Shown: positions 1-13,871 of the stretch, piece after piece
Numbering within the stretch: the stretch's first letter is position 1
Layout: each line of letters begins with the position of its first letter
Source: an uncultured Rhizobiaceae group bacterium
GTDB lineage: Bacteria; Pseudomonadota; Alphaproteobacteria; Rhizobiales; Rhizobiaceae
Assembly: GCA_937930635.1 (NCBI GenBank)
Contig: CALHCF010000001.1
Span: forward strand, 1 to 55,522
Reading direction: 5' to 3'
Length of the DNA: 55,522 nt
Notes under the pieces: generated by a model
Database searches by the model: none
Seen by the model: the letters and a program-made list of their open reading frames with translations, nothing else
Told to the model about the DNA's origin: nothing
Made by a program: the position numbers and the translations under genes

Positions 1-243
1 AGGCAACTGCAGGCAGGGTGGGTATTTCAAGCAACCAAACTGAGCGACGCGTTCAGTTTCGACGATTACCTTGAAGCCCAGGGAGAAGATACGGCACTTC
101 TATTCTGGAAAAAAGAAAATGGAGACTTCGTTTTCCAACAGCACCGGGCAGAAAACCTCCCCGCTCCGGGGCATATATTGATTGCCTTTGGCCCTCCATC
201 CTCAGAAAACCGACAAACAGCGGGTGGTCCCGGCAAGGATTAA
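1..243 (+). CDS. C-terminal end of a protein, possibly a cation:proton antiporter (partial)
   Basis: The frame is open from the first base to a TAA at 241-243, giving about 80 residues of a gene whose start lies outside the window. The tail contains LLFWKKENGDFVFQ and PAPGHILIAFGPP. This resembles the soluble C-terminal domain of NhaP/CPA1-type sodium:proton antiporters, where a short beta-rich segment ending in an 'ISFGPP'-like stretch follows the membrane part. That match is from memory and is weak. The membrane domain would lie upstream and cannot be seen. prmA starts 5 bases after the stop, so the two genes are probably co-transcribed. Confidence 0.5.
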   Translation, partial: RQLQAGWVFQATKLSDAFSFDDYLEAQGEDTALLFWKKENGDFVFQQHRAENLPAPGHILIAFGPPSSENRQTAGGPGKD

Positions 244-248
244 GTCAC

Positions 249-1139
249 ATGAACCAGGCACGCCTATTCCTCATGGCCCGCAAGCCAGAGGCACACCATA
301 TCGCGTCACTGCTCGACGACGGTTTTGAAGAAGACGGTGTGCCAACCGCCTTATTCGAGACGGAAGAGAACACGGGCATCTGGTGTTATTCAGTTTATGT
401 TGAGGCCAGCGACAAGGAACGCTGGAAAGAGATCATACGCCAGCGGCTCGGCAGCGATGCTTTTGGTCTCGATCTTCAGGAGGAAACACTGGAGAACATC
501 GACTGGGTCAGTTCAACATTGCATCGTCTATCCCCGGTTTCAGCCGGGCGTTTCTTCATTCATGGGTCGCATGACCGCACACAGGCTCGGCACAAACGCA
601 TACCTGTCGAGATTGATGCAGGTCAGGCATTTGGAACCGGCCATCATGGCACGACAGCCGGCTGTCTCGATATACTGGAACTTTGTCTGCGCTGTGAGAA
701 CAGTCGCCAACCCATTCGACGCGCACTTGATGTGGGTACCGGTTCCGGTGTGCTGGCAATTTCTCTTGCCAAAAGCCTGAACATTCCCATCCTCGCCACC
801 GACATCGATCCGGTCGCTGTTAAAGTGGCGCGCGAAAACTCAATACTAAACGGCGTTGGAAGCCAGATCAGGGCTGTCACAGCAACCGGATTCCAAAATC
901 CGGCTTTCGATGCCTTTGGAGAGGCAGACCTGGTTTTCGCAAATATTCTCGCGCGTCCGCTCGAGGGTCTGGCAGGCCCCATGCGACAGTATCTTGCACG
1001 AGGAGCGAAGGTCATTCTTTCCGGTCTTTTACCGCACCAGCGACCCCGAATCACGGCAGCTTATCGTCGACAAGGTCTTGTTCTTGAGCGCTGGCATATA
1101 CGTGACGGCTGGCTGACAATCCTGATGCGCCTGCCCTGA
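249..1139 (+). CDS. prmA: Ribosomal protein L11 methyltransferase
   Basis: PrmA uses S-adenosylmethionine to methylate ribosomal protein L11 at several amino groups in the cytoplasm. The 296-residue length is normal for the family. The family signature AFGTGHHGTT lies near residues 127-136, the SAM-binding glycine loop DVGTGSG at 161-167, the acidic post-strand motif TDIDPVA near 184-190, and the substrate-side motif ANILARPL at 231-238. The N-terminal 90 residues correspond to the L11-recognition domain. The gene follows the upstream partial gene by 5 bases and ends at a strong hairpin terminator. The product assignment is secure. L11 methylation is usually dispensable, so the phenotype is not predictable from sequence. 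Confidence 0.95.
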   Translation: MNQARLFLMARKPEAHHIASLLDDGFEEDGVPTALFETEENTGIWCYSVYVEASDKERWKEIIRQRLGSDAFGLDLQEETLENIDWVSSTLHRLSPVSAGRFFIHGSHDRTQARHKRIPVEIDAGQAFGTGHHGTTAGCLDILELCLRCENSRQPIRRALDVGTGSGVLAISLAKSLNIPILATDIDPVAVKVARENSILNGVGSQIRAVTATGFQNPAFDAFGEADLVFANILARPLEGLAGPMRQYLARGAKVILSGLLPHQRPRITAAYRRQGLVLERWHIRDGWLTILMRLP

Positions 1140-1153
1140 CCGGAAGCACCAGA

Positions 1154-1187
1154 CAAAAAAAGGCGGGTCAATGCCCGCCTTCTTTTT
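1154..1187. terminator. Bidirectional intrinsic terminator
   Basis: An 8-bp perfect stem AAGGCGGG / CCCGCCTT (1160-1167 and 1174-1181) with a 6-base loop lies between the convergent ends of prmA and the DUF1127 gene. It has an A-run on its left (1155-1161) and a T-rich run on its right (1180-1187), so it can end transcription from both sides. Confidence 0.88.
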
Positions 1188-1205
1188 GACTGATATCTGG
1201 AAAAA

Positions 1206-1370
1206 TCAGAAAGGGTAGACGGCGGAACCCTGCATTTTCAGTTCATCGCGGTTATAGCCTGCCTGTGCCAGAACGTCGTCGTTCATGCTGAGCAAAGCAC
1301 CATTGACGTAACGGCGGGCCTGTTTTTCACGAGCGGCGATCAGGCGGTCAAATGTATTGCGAAGTCCCAT
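1206..1370 (-). CDS. DUF1127 small protein
   Basis: A 54-residue protein with the DUF1127 pattern: an arginine-rich helix (RLIAAREKQARRYVNGAL) followed by a short helix with LSMNDDVLAQAGYNRDEL. DUF1127 proteins are abundant in alphaproteobacteria. Members have been linked to RNA metabolism (CcaF1 of Rhodobacter) and to phosphate and carbon metabolism (Agrobacterium), so a small regulatory role is likely but not shown here. An upstream in-frame ATG at 1397 would add nine residues. I prefer 1370 because GAGGATAGG sits directly ahead of it. The gene is monocistronic and converges on prmA across a shared terminator. Confidence 0.85.
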   Translation of the reverse strand: MGLRNTFDRLIAAREKQARRYVNGALLSMNDDVLAQAGYNRDELKMQGSAVYPF

Positions 1371-1597
1371 AATCCTATCCTCTTTTGTTCGGTTCATCTG
1401 TGTTCATCACTTACAGACCGAAGATAGGCTTTCAGCTTTGTTCTGGTAGAGGGGCAACCGCAAACTAGATATGCACTACCTGCATACCTGGATTCAGGAA
1501 GTTGTAACAAATAACTGGGCCCGGGCCGCTGATGCCGCTCGCATCAATGAAGTGGCGTGTGATAAGCTTGAGCAAAAGTGGTGATACGAGCGCTATT

Positions 1598-3454
1598 ATG
1601 TTTCAGAATTTCGATCCACCTACAGACCCGGTCACTGGCGACGACCGCCTTAAGAAACTGCGCAAACACATGCAAAGTCAGGGGGTTCAGGCGGTCCTTG
1701 TTCCCCATGCGGATGAGCAGAGAAACGAATACCTGCCCGCTAACGCAGAGCGCCTTGCATGGCTGACCGGCTTTACCGGCTCTGCTGGCGAGGCGGTTGT
1801 CACGGATGACAGAGCCGTATTGTTTGTTGATGGCCGCTACACCTTGCAGGCCGCTGATCAGATCGATGGCGAACATTGGGAGATCGAGGACTATGTCTCC
1901 GCTCCCTCCAACACCTGGCTTGCGCGCAATGCCGGGGCAAATACCCAAATTGGTCTTGATCCATGGTTTCACACGGCAAACGAAGTCGCCAGAATTCGCG
2001 CTGCGGCAAAGGATGCCAATGCTTCGATAAAGTTTCTTACTGAAAACCCAGTCGATAAGATCTGGGTCGATCAGCCGGCAATTCCTGCCGAACCGGCACA
2101 CATTCATGACTCCGCTTTTGCAGGGCGTACGACCCGCGAAAAAATGATAGAAATGGATGCAGCACTCCAAAAAAATAACGCCAAGGCCTGCGTGCTGACA
2201 GACCCCTCCTCTATCTGCTGGCTCTTCAATATCCGCGGCAGCGATGTGGCCCACACACCCATCACCCTTGCCCATGCCATCCTGCGGGCAGGAGAGTTGC
2301 CCCTGCTTTTTATCGACCAGAGCAAGCTGGATATTGAAACAAGGGCGTTTCTAACCCAGACGGCGGACCTGCACGCTCCAGATGATTTGGTGGAAGAACT
2401 CAAACACCTGTCACCGGATGCGCGCATCATGCTGGATCCGGATCTGGCCGCCTTCGCATTCACACAGATCATCACGGATGCAGGTGGAACCGTGGTGGAA
2501 GCCAAAGACCCGGCCCGCCTACCAAGAGCCGTCAAGAACGACGCCGAAATTGCCGGTGCAAGGGCCGCCCACAAAAGAGATGGGGTCGCCTTTGCCACTT
2601 TCCTGGCCTGGCTCGACAAACAACCACCAGGTACGATTGACGAAATCGAAGCCGCAAAAAAACTGGAAGCAACGCGCACCAACCTGGCCCAGATGGACAC
2701 CCCTTCCCTTCCACTAAAGGATATCTCTTTCGACACCATTTCTGGTTCAGGCCCAAACGGAGCAATCGTACATTATCGTGTCACGCAGACCACCAATCGC
2801 ATCCTCGGTGATGGCGAGCTCTATTTGTGTGATTCAGGCGGACAGTATGATGACGGTACGACCGACATCACACGCACAATTGCGATAGGTGAACCATCGC
2901 AGGAACAGCGGCACACATTTACTCTGGTATTGAAGGGACACATTGCCCTGTCTCTGGCTCGTTTTCCAAAGGGCACCAGAGGCATGGACCTTGACGTTCT
3001 GGCACGCAACGCGCTGTGGCAAAACGGATTTGACTACGCGCACGGCACCGGACATGGCGTGGGGTCTTATCTTTCAGTGCATGAAGGGCCGCAGAACATT
3101 TCGCGGCGGGGTACTCAGGAACTGTTGCCCGGCATGATTCTTTCCAACGAACCGGGCTATTACCGGGAGGGCGAGTTTGGCATTCGCATCGAAAATCTCG
3201 TTCTGGTGCGCAACGCAACCGAAATTCCCGATGGTGATATCGCAATGCTGGGTTTCGAAACCCTTACTCTTGCTCCAATTGATCAGCGCCTGATTGATAC
3301 GTCCATATTGACCGACGCCGAGCTTCACTGGCTGAACGCGTATCATGGCTGGGTGCGGCGCGAAATCACACCTCTGGTAACAGAAGAGGTTGCCCTGTGG
3401 CTCAAACAGGCGACAGAGCCGGCAACCCGCGACCTGCCGGCAGCCTCCGCCTGA
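1598..3454 (+). CDS. Aminopeptidase P family protein (Xaa-Pro aminopeptidase)
   Basis: This metallopeptidase removes an N-terminal residue preceding proline and is probably cytoplasmic, as no signal peptide is seen. At 618 residues it has the long three-domain architecture (two creatinase-like N-terminal domains and a C-terminal pita-bread catalytic domain), like eukaryotic APP1, rather than the 440-residue E. coli PepP. Metal-site motifs are in order: LCDSGGQYDDGTTDITRT (two Asp ligands), HGTGHGVGSYLSVHEGP (His), SNEPGYY (Glu) and FGIRIENL (Glu). In-frame ATGs occur at 1532 and 1547. I chose 1598 because MFQNFDPP matches the usual N-terminus of rhizobial homologues, although its Shine-Dalgarno is weak. 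The gene converges on azlD with 8 bases between the stops. Confidence 0.9.
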   Translation: MFQNFDPPTDPVTGDDRLKKLRKHMQSQGVQAVLVPHADEQRNEYLPANAERLAWLTGFTGSAGEAVVTDDRAVLFVDGRYTLQAADQIDGEHWEIEDYVSAPSNTWLARNAGANTQIGLDPWFHTANEVARIRAAAKDANASIKFLTENPVDKIWVDQPAIPAEPAHIHDSAFAGRTTREKMIEMDAALQKNNAKACVLTDPSSICWLFNIRGSDVAHTPITLAHAILRAGELPLLFIDQSKLDIETRAFLTQTADLHAPDDLVEELKHLSPDARIMLDPDLAAFAFTQIITDAGGTVVEAKDPARLPRAVKNDAEIAGARAAHKRDGVAFATFLAWLDKQPPGTIDEIEAAKKLEATRTNLAQMDTPSLPLKDISFDTISGSGPNGAIVHYRVTQTTNRILGDGELYLCDSGGQYDDGTTDITRTIAIGEPSQEQRHTFTLVLKGHIALSLARFPKGTRGMDLDVLARNALWQNGFDYAHGTGHGVGSYLSVHEGPQNISRRGTQELLPGMILSNEPGYYREGEFGIRIENLVLVRNATEIPDGDIAMLGFETLTLAPIDQRLIDTSILTDAELHWLNAYHGWVRREITPLVTEEVALWLKQATEPATRDLPAASA

Positions 3455-3462
3455 ACTGAATC

Positions 3463-3751
3463 TCACAAGTTCAGATAGCGCATGACAACAACTGTACCGA
3501 CACCTGTCGCCACTGTGGCCGTCATTGAAAACCGTGTTGCAACCAGCGCCGCTATGGCAACCGCCAGCATTTCAGGCACCCCGCGGGTAATGACCGAGGG
3601 AGCAACCAGCGCGGCCAGCACGGCCGTTGGCACAGCATCCAATGCGGCTTCGACCCTGGGATGGATTGCACCAAAGCGCGAAAGGATCAGATGGCCCGAA
3701 ATTCGCGTAACATAGGTGGCAACAGCACCGGCCAATATGAGCAGAACCAGA

Positions 3752-3759
<8 letters not shown>
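3463..3759 (-). CDS. azlD: AzlD-family branched-chain amino acid export subunit
   Basis: A protein of about 98 residues with three or four hydrophobic segments and the AzlD-like stretch GAVATYVTRISGHLIL. AzlD is the small partner of AzlC; together they export branched-chain amino acids or analogues. The frame opens with GTG at 3768, but the ATG at 3759 gives MSDLVLLILAG, the usual AzlD start. Either choice overlaps the end of azlC, implying translational coupling. The substrate in this organism is not known. Confidence 0.85.
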
Positions 3760-8276
<4,517 letters not shown>

Positions 8277-8437
8277 TGGTCAGCAATTGCCGTGAAAAAC
8301 CCGAAATTCTCAAGCAATATAACAATAGACAATGCTGCGCCCACGAACCAGCGTGATTACGCCTTACGCCGGGTTTTATTGGAACAAAACGCCATTGCGC
8401 AAACCAGCGGCGGCAGATGCATCAATGAAAGCGTGAA

Positions 8438-9307
8438 TTAGGCGCCCAGAATCGTCTTGGCAGCCCGGGAAATCCATGATCCCCGGTTTTCCTGTGGGCG
8501 CAATCCACCGGTTTGAAGCAGATTGTAGGAATCCTTATACCACTGGCTTTCGGGGAAGTTGTGGCCCAGCACGGCAGCCGCCGTCTGTGCCTCACTCTGC
8601 AAACCAAGCGCGTAGTAGGATTCCGTAAGCCGGGCGAGCGCCTCTTCCACATGGCGCGTGTCCTGATACTGCTCTACGACCGTGCGGAAACGATTGATCG
8701 ACGCCAGATATTCCTTGCGCTCAAGATAGTAGCGCCCCACCAGCATTTCCTTGCCGGCCAGTTGATCCCTGGCAACACGTCTCTTGCGTTTGGCATCCTC
8801 GACATATTCGCTCTCGGGATACCGCTCAATCAGCTCGTTCATTGCCTTGATGGTATTTTTTGCAGCAGCCTGATCACGGGTCACATCGACGATCTGGCGG
8901 TAATAGGACATGCCGATCAGATATTGCGCGTAAGGTGCTTCGGAGTTCGAAGGATAAAGCGAAACAAAACGCTTTCCGTTTGCAACTGCCGTTGGATAAT
9001 TGCCCTGACGATAGGCAATGAATGTCGACATCACACCGGATTTACGCGAATACGACGAATAAGGGTGCTGGCGGTCGAGTTTCTTGAACTTCAACTCAGC
9101 CTGGCGGAAATTGCCGTTGTCGATATTGGCAAGCGCTTCATTGTACAATTTGTCAGCAGGAACTGTTGGATCAACAAAGGCGCTTGTGGAGGTATCCTTC
9201 GCACAGGCACCAAGCATGATCGCTCCAGTCACAGCAGCTGCAACCGAAAGTCTCGGTTTGATCCTGTTTAATGACGCTCCCAACAAGGATATTCCCATGA
9301 TCATCAT
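8438..9307 (-). CDS. bamD: Outer membrane assembly lipoprotein BamD
   Basis: BamD is the essential lipoprotein of the BAM complex that inserts beta-barrel proteins into the outer membrane. The 289-residue protein has a signal sequence with lipobox MLGAC (Cys35), then TPR-like repeats beginning [20 protein letters not shown] and including [12 protein letters not shown] and [10 protein letters not shown]. Three clustered ATGs (9307, 9304, 9298) are possible starts; 9307 has GGAAG about 8 bases upstream. Its place between lpxC and recN is the usual alphaproteobacterial order. The older name is comL. Confidence 0.95.
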   Translation of the reverse strand: MMIMGISLLGASLNRIKPRLSVAAAVTGAIMLGACAKDTSTSAFVDPTVPADKLYNEALANIDNGNFRQAELKFKKLDRQHPYSSYSRKSGVMSTFIAYRQGNYPTAVANGKRFVSLYPSNSEAPYAQYLIGMSYYRQIVDVTRDQAAAKNTIKAMNELIERYPESEYVEDAKRKRRVARDQLAGKEMLVGRYYLERKEYLASINRFRTVVEQYQDTRHVEEALARLTESYYALGLQSEAQTAAAVLGHNFPESQWYKDSYNLLQTGGLRPQENRGSWISRAAKTILGA

Positions 9308-9435
9308 GTTGGCACTTCCACACTATGTTCGACTGTTATCCCCACGATGACCATCGTACAACGTCACCACCAATCAGACAACTAACAACGACTTATCATC
9401 ACGCTGAATTGCTGCATTTTTGAGGCAAATTCCCC

Positions 9436-9468
9436 AAAAAACCCATTGGGATTGCGGCTTTTGCCGCA
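9436..9468 (-). terminator. Possible terminator after lpxC
   Basis: On the minus strand a 6-bp stem TGCGGC / GCCGCA with loop AAAA (9453-9468) is followed 11 bases later by a run of six T (9441-9436). The gap between stem and T-run is longer than ideal, so activity is uncertain. Confidence 0.4.
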
Positions 9469-9497
9469 GTAACCATCATTTTAGACTATGAGCGATT

Positions 9498-10454
9498 TCA
9501 GCTTTTATCTGCCGAATAGGCAGGACCGGATACCGCCATCAGCTCAACACGCGATGCAGGACGACCCACGACCGGGACATCTGTCCACTCATAATTGCTG
9601 CTGTCGGACAGGAGCGCCTGGAGGGCCAGCGCGTTTAGTTTGTGGCCACCACGATAGGACTTATAGCATCCAAGGATCTGCGATCCCGCAAGAGCCAGAT
9701 CACCCACTGCATCGAGCGTCTTATGGCGAACAAACTCGTCCTTATAGCGCAAACCTTCAGGGTTGATGATGTTGTTGTCGTCACAAATGACAACCGAATT
9801 ATCGAGGCTTGAACCCAGGGCAAAACCAGCTGCCCAATACCGTTCAACATCCTTCATGAACCCAAACGTACGGGCTCGGGAAAGCTCTTTGCGAAAAACA
9901 TCCGGTGTCAGGTTGGAACTGAATTTCTGGCGTCCGATGATTTCTTCTTCAAAGTCGATTTCAACTTCGTAGCGGGTTGTCTCATGCGGCAGGAACATCC
10001 CCCAGCATGGACCCATATCAAACCGAACTTCCCGCAACACGCGAAGATAGCGGCGCGGACGGTTCTGCTGTTCAAGACCGGCCTGATCAATTGCCTCAAC
10101 GAAAACCTCTGAAGAGCCATCCATGACTGGGATTTCGGCACTGTCGACTTCAACGATGACGTTATCGACATGTAATGCAACCAGAGCAGCCATCAGATGC
10201 TCAACTGTCATCACATGAACACCAGAAGGTTCGCCCAGAACCGTACACAGGTCCGTCGCGCCTATCGAAGTTACAAGGGCTGGAATATCGTGTTGCTGAT
10301 CACTTGGAAGGTCGCAACGTTGGAACACAATTCCGGTATCAACGTCCGCAGGCAACAACGAGATTGAAACTGGTTTGCCGCTATGAACTCCCGTTCCCGA
10401 AAGATCTACTCGAGTGGCAAGCGTGTTCTGTACGCCTGAACTTTTCATTCCCAT
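9498..10454 (-). CDS. lpxC: UDP-3-O-acyl-N-acetylglucosamine deacetylase LpxC
   Basis: LpxC is a cytoplasmic zinc amidase that carries out the committed step of lipid A synthesis. The 318-residue protein has both duplicated domains. Visible metal and catalytic motifs are MTVEHLMAAL (zinc His86), VRHKTLDAVGDLAL (zinc His and Asp) and RGGHKLNALAL (catalytic His). The N-terminal TLATRVDLSGTGVHSG is the family opening. ATGs exist at 10454 and 10448; the first gives a product starting MGMKSS. The gene is separated from ftsZ by 381 bases, so it probably has its own promoter. Lipid A synthesis confirms a Gram-negative envelope. Confidence 0.97.
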   Translation of the reverse strand: MGMKSSGVQNTLATRVDLSGTGVHSGKPVSISLLPADVDTGIVFQRCDLPSDQQHDIPALVTSIGATDLCTVLGEPSGVHVMTVEHLMAALVALHVDNVIVEVDSAEIPVMDGSSEVFVEAIDQAGLEQQNRPRRYLRVLREVRFDMGPCWGMFLPHETTRYEVEIDFEEEIIGRQKFSSNLTPDVFRKELSRARTFGFMKDVERYWAAGFALGSSLDNSVVICDDNNIINPEGLRYKDEFVRHKTLDAVGDLALAGSQILGCYKSYRGGHKLNALALQALLSDSSNYEWTDVPVVGRPASRVELMAVSGPAYSADKS

Positions 10455-10665
10455 CAGTACCCCGATCCCGCGATTGCCATTGCTACACGGCTATTTTCGT
10501 TACGCCCCACGATTGCAGGAATTACAAACTCGAATCTTTTGTACATAATTAAGACACATTTCGTGACCAAAATCTAAGAGTACCTCTATCGAGTCATTGT
10601 CCCCAGCATCTTCGCCGGACATTACAGGTCGCAGGGGGTGCTTCCAAATCACGCTTTCTTACGCG

Positions 10666-10675
10666 GTGTTAACAC
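10666..10675. promoter_or_regulatory. Palindrome GTGTTAACAC upstream of lpxC
   Basis: A perfect 10-base palindrome about 210 bases upstream of lpxC. It could be a protein-binding site, but palindromes of this length also arise by chance. Confidence 0.2.
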
Positions 10676-10720
10676 GCCACCCTACATTTTTGCGCGTTCC
10701 GCTCTTTCCAAATTTACCTG

Positions 10721-10763
10721 AAAAAAGAAAAGGCTGACCGGGAAACACTGCCCAATCAGCCTT
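10721..10763 (-). terminator. Intrinsic terminator of ftsZ
   Basis: On the minus strand the 8-bp stem AAGGCTGA / TCAGCCTT (10756-10763 with 10730-10737, 18-base loop that can pair further through CCGGG/CCC) is followed by TTCTTTTTT. It lies 73 bases after the ftsZ stop and closes the dcw transcript. Confidence 0.8.
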
Positions 10764-10776
10764 AACGATTCTTTAA
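10762..10776. promoter_or_regulatory. Candidate CtrA box TTAA-N7-TTAA
   Basis: TTAACGATTCTTTAA is an exact match to the full-site consensus (TTAA, seven bases, TTAA) bound by the alphaproteobacterial cell-cycle regulator CtrA. It lies between ftsZ and lpxC, directly abutting the ftsZ terminator stem and 308 bases from the lpxC start. The distance makes direct control of lpxC uncertain. Confidence 0.4.
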
Positions 10777-10835
10777 GAGACCAGTTAAAACTGACCACTT
10801 TTTGTTACAGTCTGTTAAACTGCGCGATATCCGGA

Positions 10836-12455
10836 TTAATTGGCCTGGCGGCGTAAAAACGCTGGAATATCAAGCTGATCGTCGTCTAAAGCCGTCTTGG
10901 AGGCGGTTGACTGACGACCATGAACATCGAGCGACCCGTTGCGTGGTGGCGCATAAGGGTTGTTGTCTTCTCGCGATGGCGATGACACCGGTGCCGGCTC
11001 CACAGGCTTGGTTGCCGCATCGCCGGATGAACCGCCCAGGCCACTGGCCAGGCGCTTCAGAAGGCCAATGGGACCATTTTCTTCCACAGGTTTTGTCTCA
11101 GCAGAGACCTCCTGTTGCACAACAGCAGGGAAATCAGAGACTTCCGGCATCTTTGGAACCGAATCATGCGAGGCAACGGCAGCGGTTGTTTCCTTTGCCG
11201 GAGCACTAATCTGCTCTTCAAGTGCCGACTGGAAAGCTTCATCAGAAATCGGATCGCTGAAGTCTGCAGCGTCCGGTTCAAACGCGACGGCAGACGCTTC
11301 AACGGGTGCAGGCGCGGCGCTTGCGGGCTCAATTGCACTTGGCATGACCGTTTCTGCCGCTTCTGACGATGCCGCAACCGGCGTGGTCAACGGTGCCGTA
11401 CGAGCCGCATTGCGCAGCTGTGCCGACTGACGCAACCGTTCAGCGGCATCATTCATGCGCTGCGAATTGGGATTGGCGGCCGCGTTAAGTTCCCCATCAA
11501 TGCCGGTGGCAACAACGGATACCCGGATAATTCCCTCAAGGCTCTCGTCAAAGGTCGCACCAAGAATAATGTTGGCTTCCTCGTCCACTTCCTCGCGAAT
11601 GCGGGTTGCAGCTTCATCCACTTCAAACAGGGTCATGTCGCGGCCACCTGTGATCGAGATCAACAGGCCCTGAGCCCCCGACATGGAGGTTTCATCCAGC
11701 AATGGGTTGGAAATCGCCGCTTCAGCCGCCGCCATCGCGCGGCCCTCTCCGGATGCTTCGCCCGTACCCATCATGGCACGGCCCATCTCGTGCATGACAG
11801 ACCGCACATCAGCGAAGTCGAGGTTGATAAGCCCCTCTTTCACCATCAGATCGGTAATACAGGCAACACCCGAATACAGCACCTGGTCGGCCATGGAGAA
11901 GGCATCGGCAAAGGTTGTCTTGTCATTGGCAACGCGGAACAGATTCTGGTTGGGAATAACAATCAGCGTATCGACATTTTTTTGAAGTTCGGAAATCCCC
12001 TCCTCGGCGAGCGTCATACGGCGCTTACCTTCAAACGAGAATGGCTTGGTAACCACACCAACCGTCAAAATGCCCATCTCACGGGCAGCGCGGGCAACCA
12101 CAGGAGCAGCGCCGGTACCGGTGCCGCCGCCCATGCCGGCAGTCACAAAGGCCATATGGGTCCCAGAAAGATGGTCATTGATCTCGTCAATACACTCCTG
12201 GGCCGCCGCAGCACCGACCTCAGGCCGGGAACCGGCACCAAGCCCTTCTGTCACGGCAACACCCAACTGAATGAGGCGGTCCGACTTGGACATTGTCAGA
12301 GCCTGTGCATCTGTGTTGGCAACAACAAAATCCACACCATCCAGGCCGGATGTAATCATATTGTTGACTGCATTACCGCCACCACCACCGACGCCAAAGA
12401 CGGTGATCCGCGGCTTCAGCTCGGTAATATCGGGCTTCTGTAGATTGATTGTCAT
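10836..12455 (-). CDS. ftsZ: Cell division protein FtsZ
   Basis: FtsZ is the tubulin-like GTPase that forms the Z-ring. The 539-residue protein has the GTPase domain over about the first 330 residues, including [13 protein letters not shown] (21-33), the tubulin signature GGGTGTG at 109-115, and the T7 catalytic loop [12 protein letters not shown] disordered Ala/Pro/Glu-rich linker of roughly 180 residues follows. The conserved C-terminal peptide [11 protein letters not shown], which contacts FtsA and other partners, ends the protein. Long linkers of this kind are normal in Hyphomicrobiales and Caulobacterales. The gene lies 84 bases after ftsA, an interval that could hold a promoter, and ends at a terminator. 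Confidence 0.99.
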   Translation of the reverse strand: MTINLQKPDITELKPRITVFGVGGGGGNAVNNMITSGLDGVDFVVANTDAQALTMSKSDRLIQLGVAVTEGLGAGSRPEVGAAAAQECIDEINDHLSGTHMAFVTAGMGGGTGTGAAPVVARAAREMGILTVGVVTKPFSFEGKRRMTLAEEGISELQKNVDTLIVIPNQNLFRVANDKTTFADAFSMADQVLYSGVACITDLMVKEGLINLDFADVRSVMHEMGRAMMGTGEASGEGRAMAAAEAAISNPLLDETSMSGAQGLLISITGGRDMTLFEVDEAATRIREEVDEEANIILGATFDESLEGIIRVSVVATGIDGELNAAANPNSQRMNDAAERLRQSAQLRNAARTAPLTTPVAASSEAAETVMPSAIEPASAAPAPVEASAVAFEPDAADFSDPISDEAFQSALEEQISAPAKETTAAVASHDSVPKMPEVSDFPAVVQQEVSAETKPVEENGPIGLLKRLASGLGGSSGDAATKPVEPAPVSSPSREDNNPYAPPRNGSLDVHGRQSTASKTALDDDQLDIPAFLRRQAN

Positions 12456-12539
12456 AGGATTGATCCTCGTTTGGTATCGGCGGTCCGCTATTTGATTACG
12501 GCCTTTGTGTGGTCTGCCCGTTCTGCGCGGGCTGTGGTG

Positions 12540-13871
12540 TTAGAAACTTTCGCGCAACCAGCGACCCATTCTTGCGAATGCCCCACTGCCCTGCTGGTTG
12601 AAAGCTTTGGTGAAACCGCCAGATCGACCGACATACTCAATATCAGCAATCTGCGGGTAGATAAGAAGTCCGGCTGCGGCAGAAAACGCCGGGCCTTTTG
12701 CAGTTTTTGGAAGGCCGGCCACCCCCATGGGACGGCCAATGCGAATATTGGCACCCAGAACACGACCAGCAACTTCGCTAATTCCACCCAGCTGGCTTGC
12801 GCCACCGGTGATAACAACCCGTTTGCCAACCACACCGGCAAAACCGGAACGGTTGATGCGCTCACGAACCAATTCAAAGGTCTCTTCAATACGCGGGCGA
12901 ATAATTTGAGCCATCTGCCCCACCGAGATCTGATGCGACAATGTTCGCGGGTCATCTCCAATGGGTGCAATGGAAACCATCTCCCCCTCACCCAGCTGGG
13001 TGGTGAGAGCCGTTCCGTGCAGAACCTTCATCCGTTCCGCATCCTCAACCGGCGTTGAAAGAACCCGCGCCAGATCCATGGTGACATGATTGCCACCCAC
13101 CGTTATCGCATCGGCAAAAACAAGCCGGTTGTTAAAGAAAATCGACACCGTGGTGGTCCCACCGCCCATATCAATACAGGCACAACCCATGCGCGCTTCA
13201 TCATCCACCAGAGCCGCAAGTCCGCTCGCATAAGATGTGGCAACCATCCCGTCGACTGAAAGGTGAGCCCGATTGACGCAATTCTCGAGATTGCGCAACG
13301 GTGCGACATCAGCACTGACAACATGCATGTCAACGCCAAGTTCTTCGCCGACCATGGACAGCGGATTTTCAATCCCATGCCTTGAATCAAGAGTATAGCC
13401 GATCGGCAGCGCATGCAGAGTTGCACGATCAGAACGGGCAACATGATCATTTCCCGCCATCATAACGGCCCGAATATCGCCAGCCGCAACCTCACCACCC
13501 CCCAGTGTGATACCTGAAGAAAACGTATCGCTGGACAAACGCCCTGCAGAAACGGCCAGCACCAGAGAATCCACCGTCACCCCGGCAGAGCGCTCGGCGC
13601 GATCCACCGCAAGACGCAACGCCTGCTCGGCTGCATCCATATCCACAACGACACCTGACTTGATGCCGCGGGAGCGCTGATGACCAAAGCCGATCACCTC
13701 AATCGCGTGCGACCTGCCCGGCAAAACAGAACTGTCACCACGGGGGCGCAGCTTGCCGATCAGGCAACAGATTTTTGTACTGCCAATGTCCAGCACCGAC
13801 ACAGTCGTCGTGCGGGAAGAAGACAACCTGCGCAGGCGGGGTAAATCAGAGGAGGAACCAAAAAAACTCAA
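12540..13871 (-). CDS. ftsA: Cell division protein FtsA
   Basis: FtsA is the actin-like ATPase that tethers FtsZ to the membrane. The 443-residue protein shows phosphate-1 motif VLDIGSTKICCLIG near 26-39, the ATP-site stretch CIDMGGGTTTVSIF, VVITGGASQLGGI, and a C-terminal amphipathic tail ARMGRWLRESF suited to membrane targeting. The start is TTG, overlapping the ftsQ stop (TTGA), with GGAG 8 bases upstream. MSFFGSS fits the usual N-terminus of rhizobial FtsA, so a later start is less likely. Confidence 0.97.
   Translation of the reverse strand: MSFFGSSSDLPRLRRLSSSRTTTVSVLDIGSTKICCLIGKLRPRGDSSVLPGRSHAIEVIGFGHQRSRGIKSGVVVDMDAAEQALRLAVDRAERSAGVTVDSLVLAVSAGRLSSDTFSSGITLGGGEVAAGDIRAVMMAGNDHVARSDRATLHALPIGYTLDSRHGIENPLSMVGEELGVDMHVVSADVAPLRNLENCVNRAHLSVDGMVATSYASGLAALVDDEARMGCACIDMGGGTTTVSIFFNNRLVFADAITVGGNHVTMDLARVLSTPVEDAERMKVLHGTALTTQLGEGEMVSIAPIGDDPRTLSHQISVGQMAQIIRPRIEETFELVRERINRSGFAGVVGKRVVITGGASQLGGISEVAGRVLGANIRIGRPMGVAGLPKTAKGPAFSAAAGLLIYPQIADIEYVGRSGGFTKAFNQQGSGAFARMGRWLRESF

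Larger units (their letters stand above)
10455..10835. other. Intergenic region between ftsZ and lpxC
   Basis: This 381-base gap has no convincing gene. It holds the ftsZ terminator (10721-10763), an exact TTAA-N7-TTAA element (10762-10776), and a perfect 10-base palindrome GTGTTAACAC (10666-10675). It should also contain the lpxC promoter, which I cannot place with confidence. Confidence 0.6.

Noticed and set aside
1544..2275. Long minus-strand reading frame opposite the aminopeptidase P gene
   Set aside because: It lies wholly opposite a well-supported gene, has no recognisable domain and no ribosome site; it is a shadow of codon bias.
8277..8437. Possible SOS (LexA) box upstream of recN
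   Set aside because: GAAC occurrences were seen but none has the second half-site at the seven-base spacing used by alphaproteobacterial LexA.
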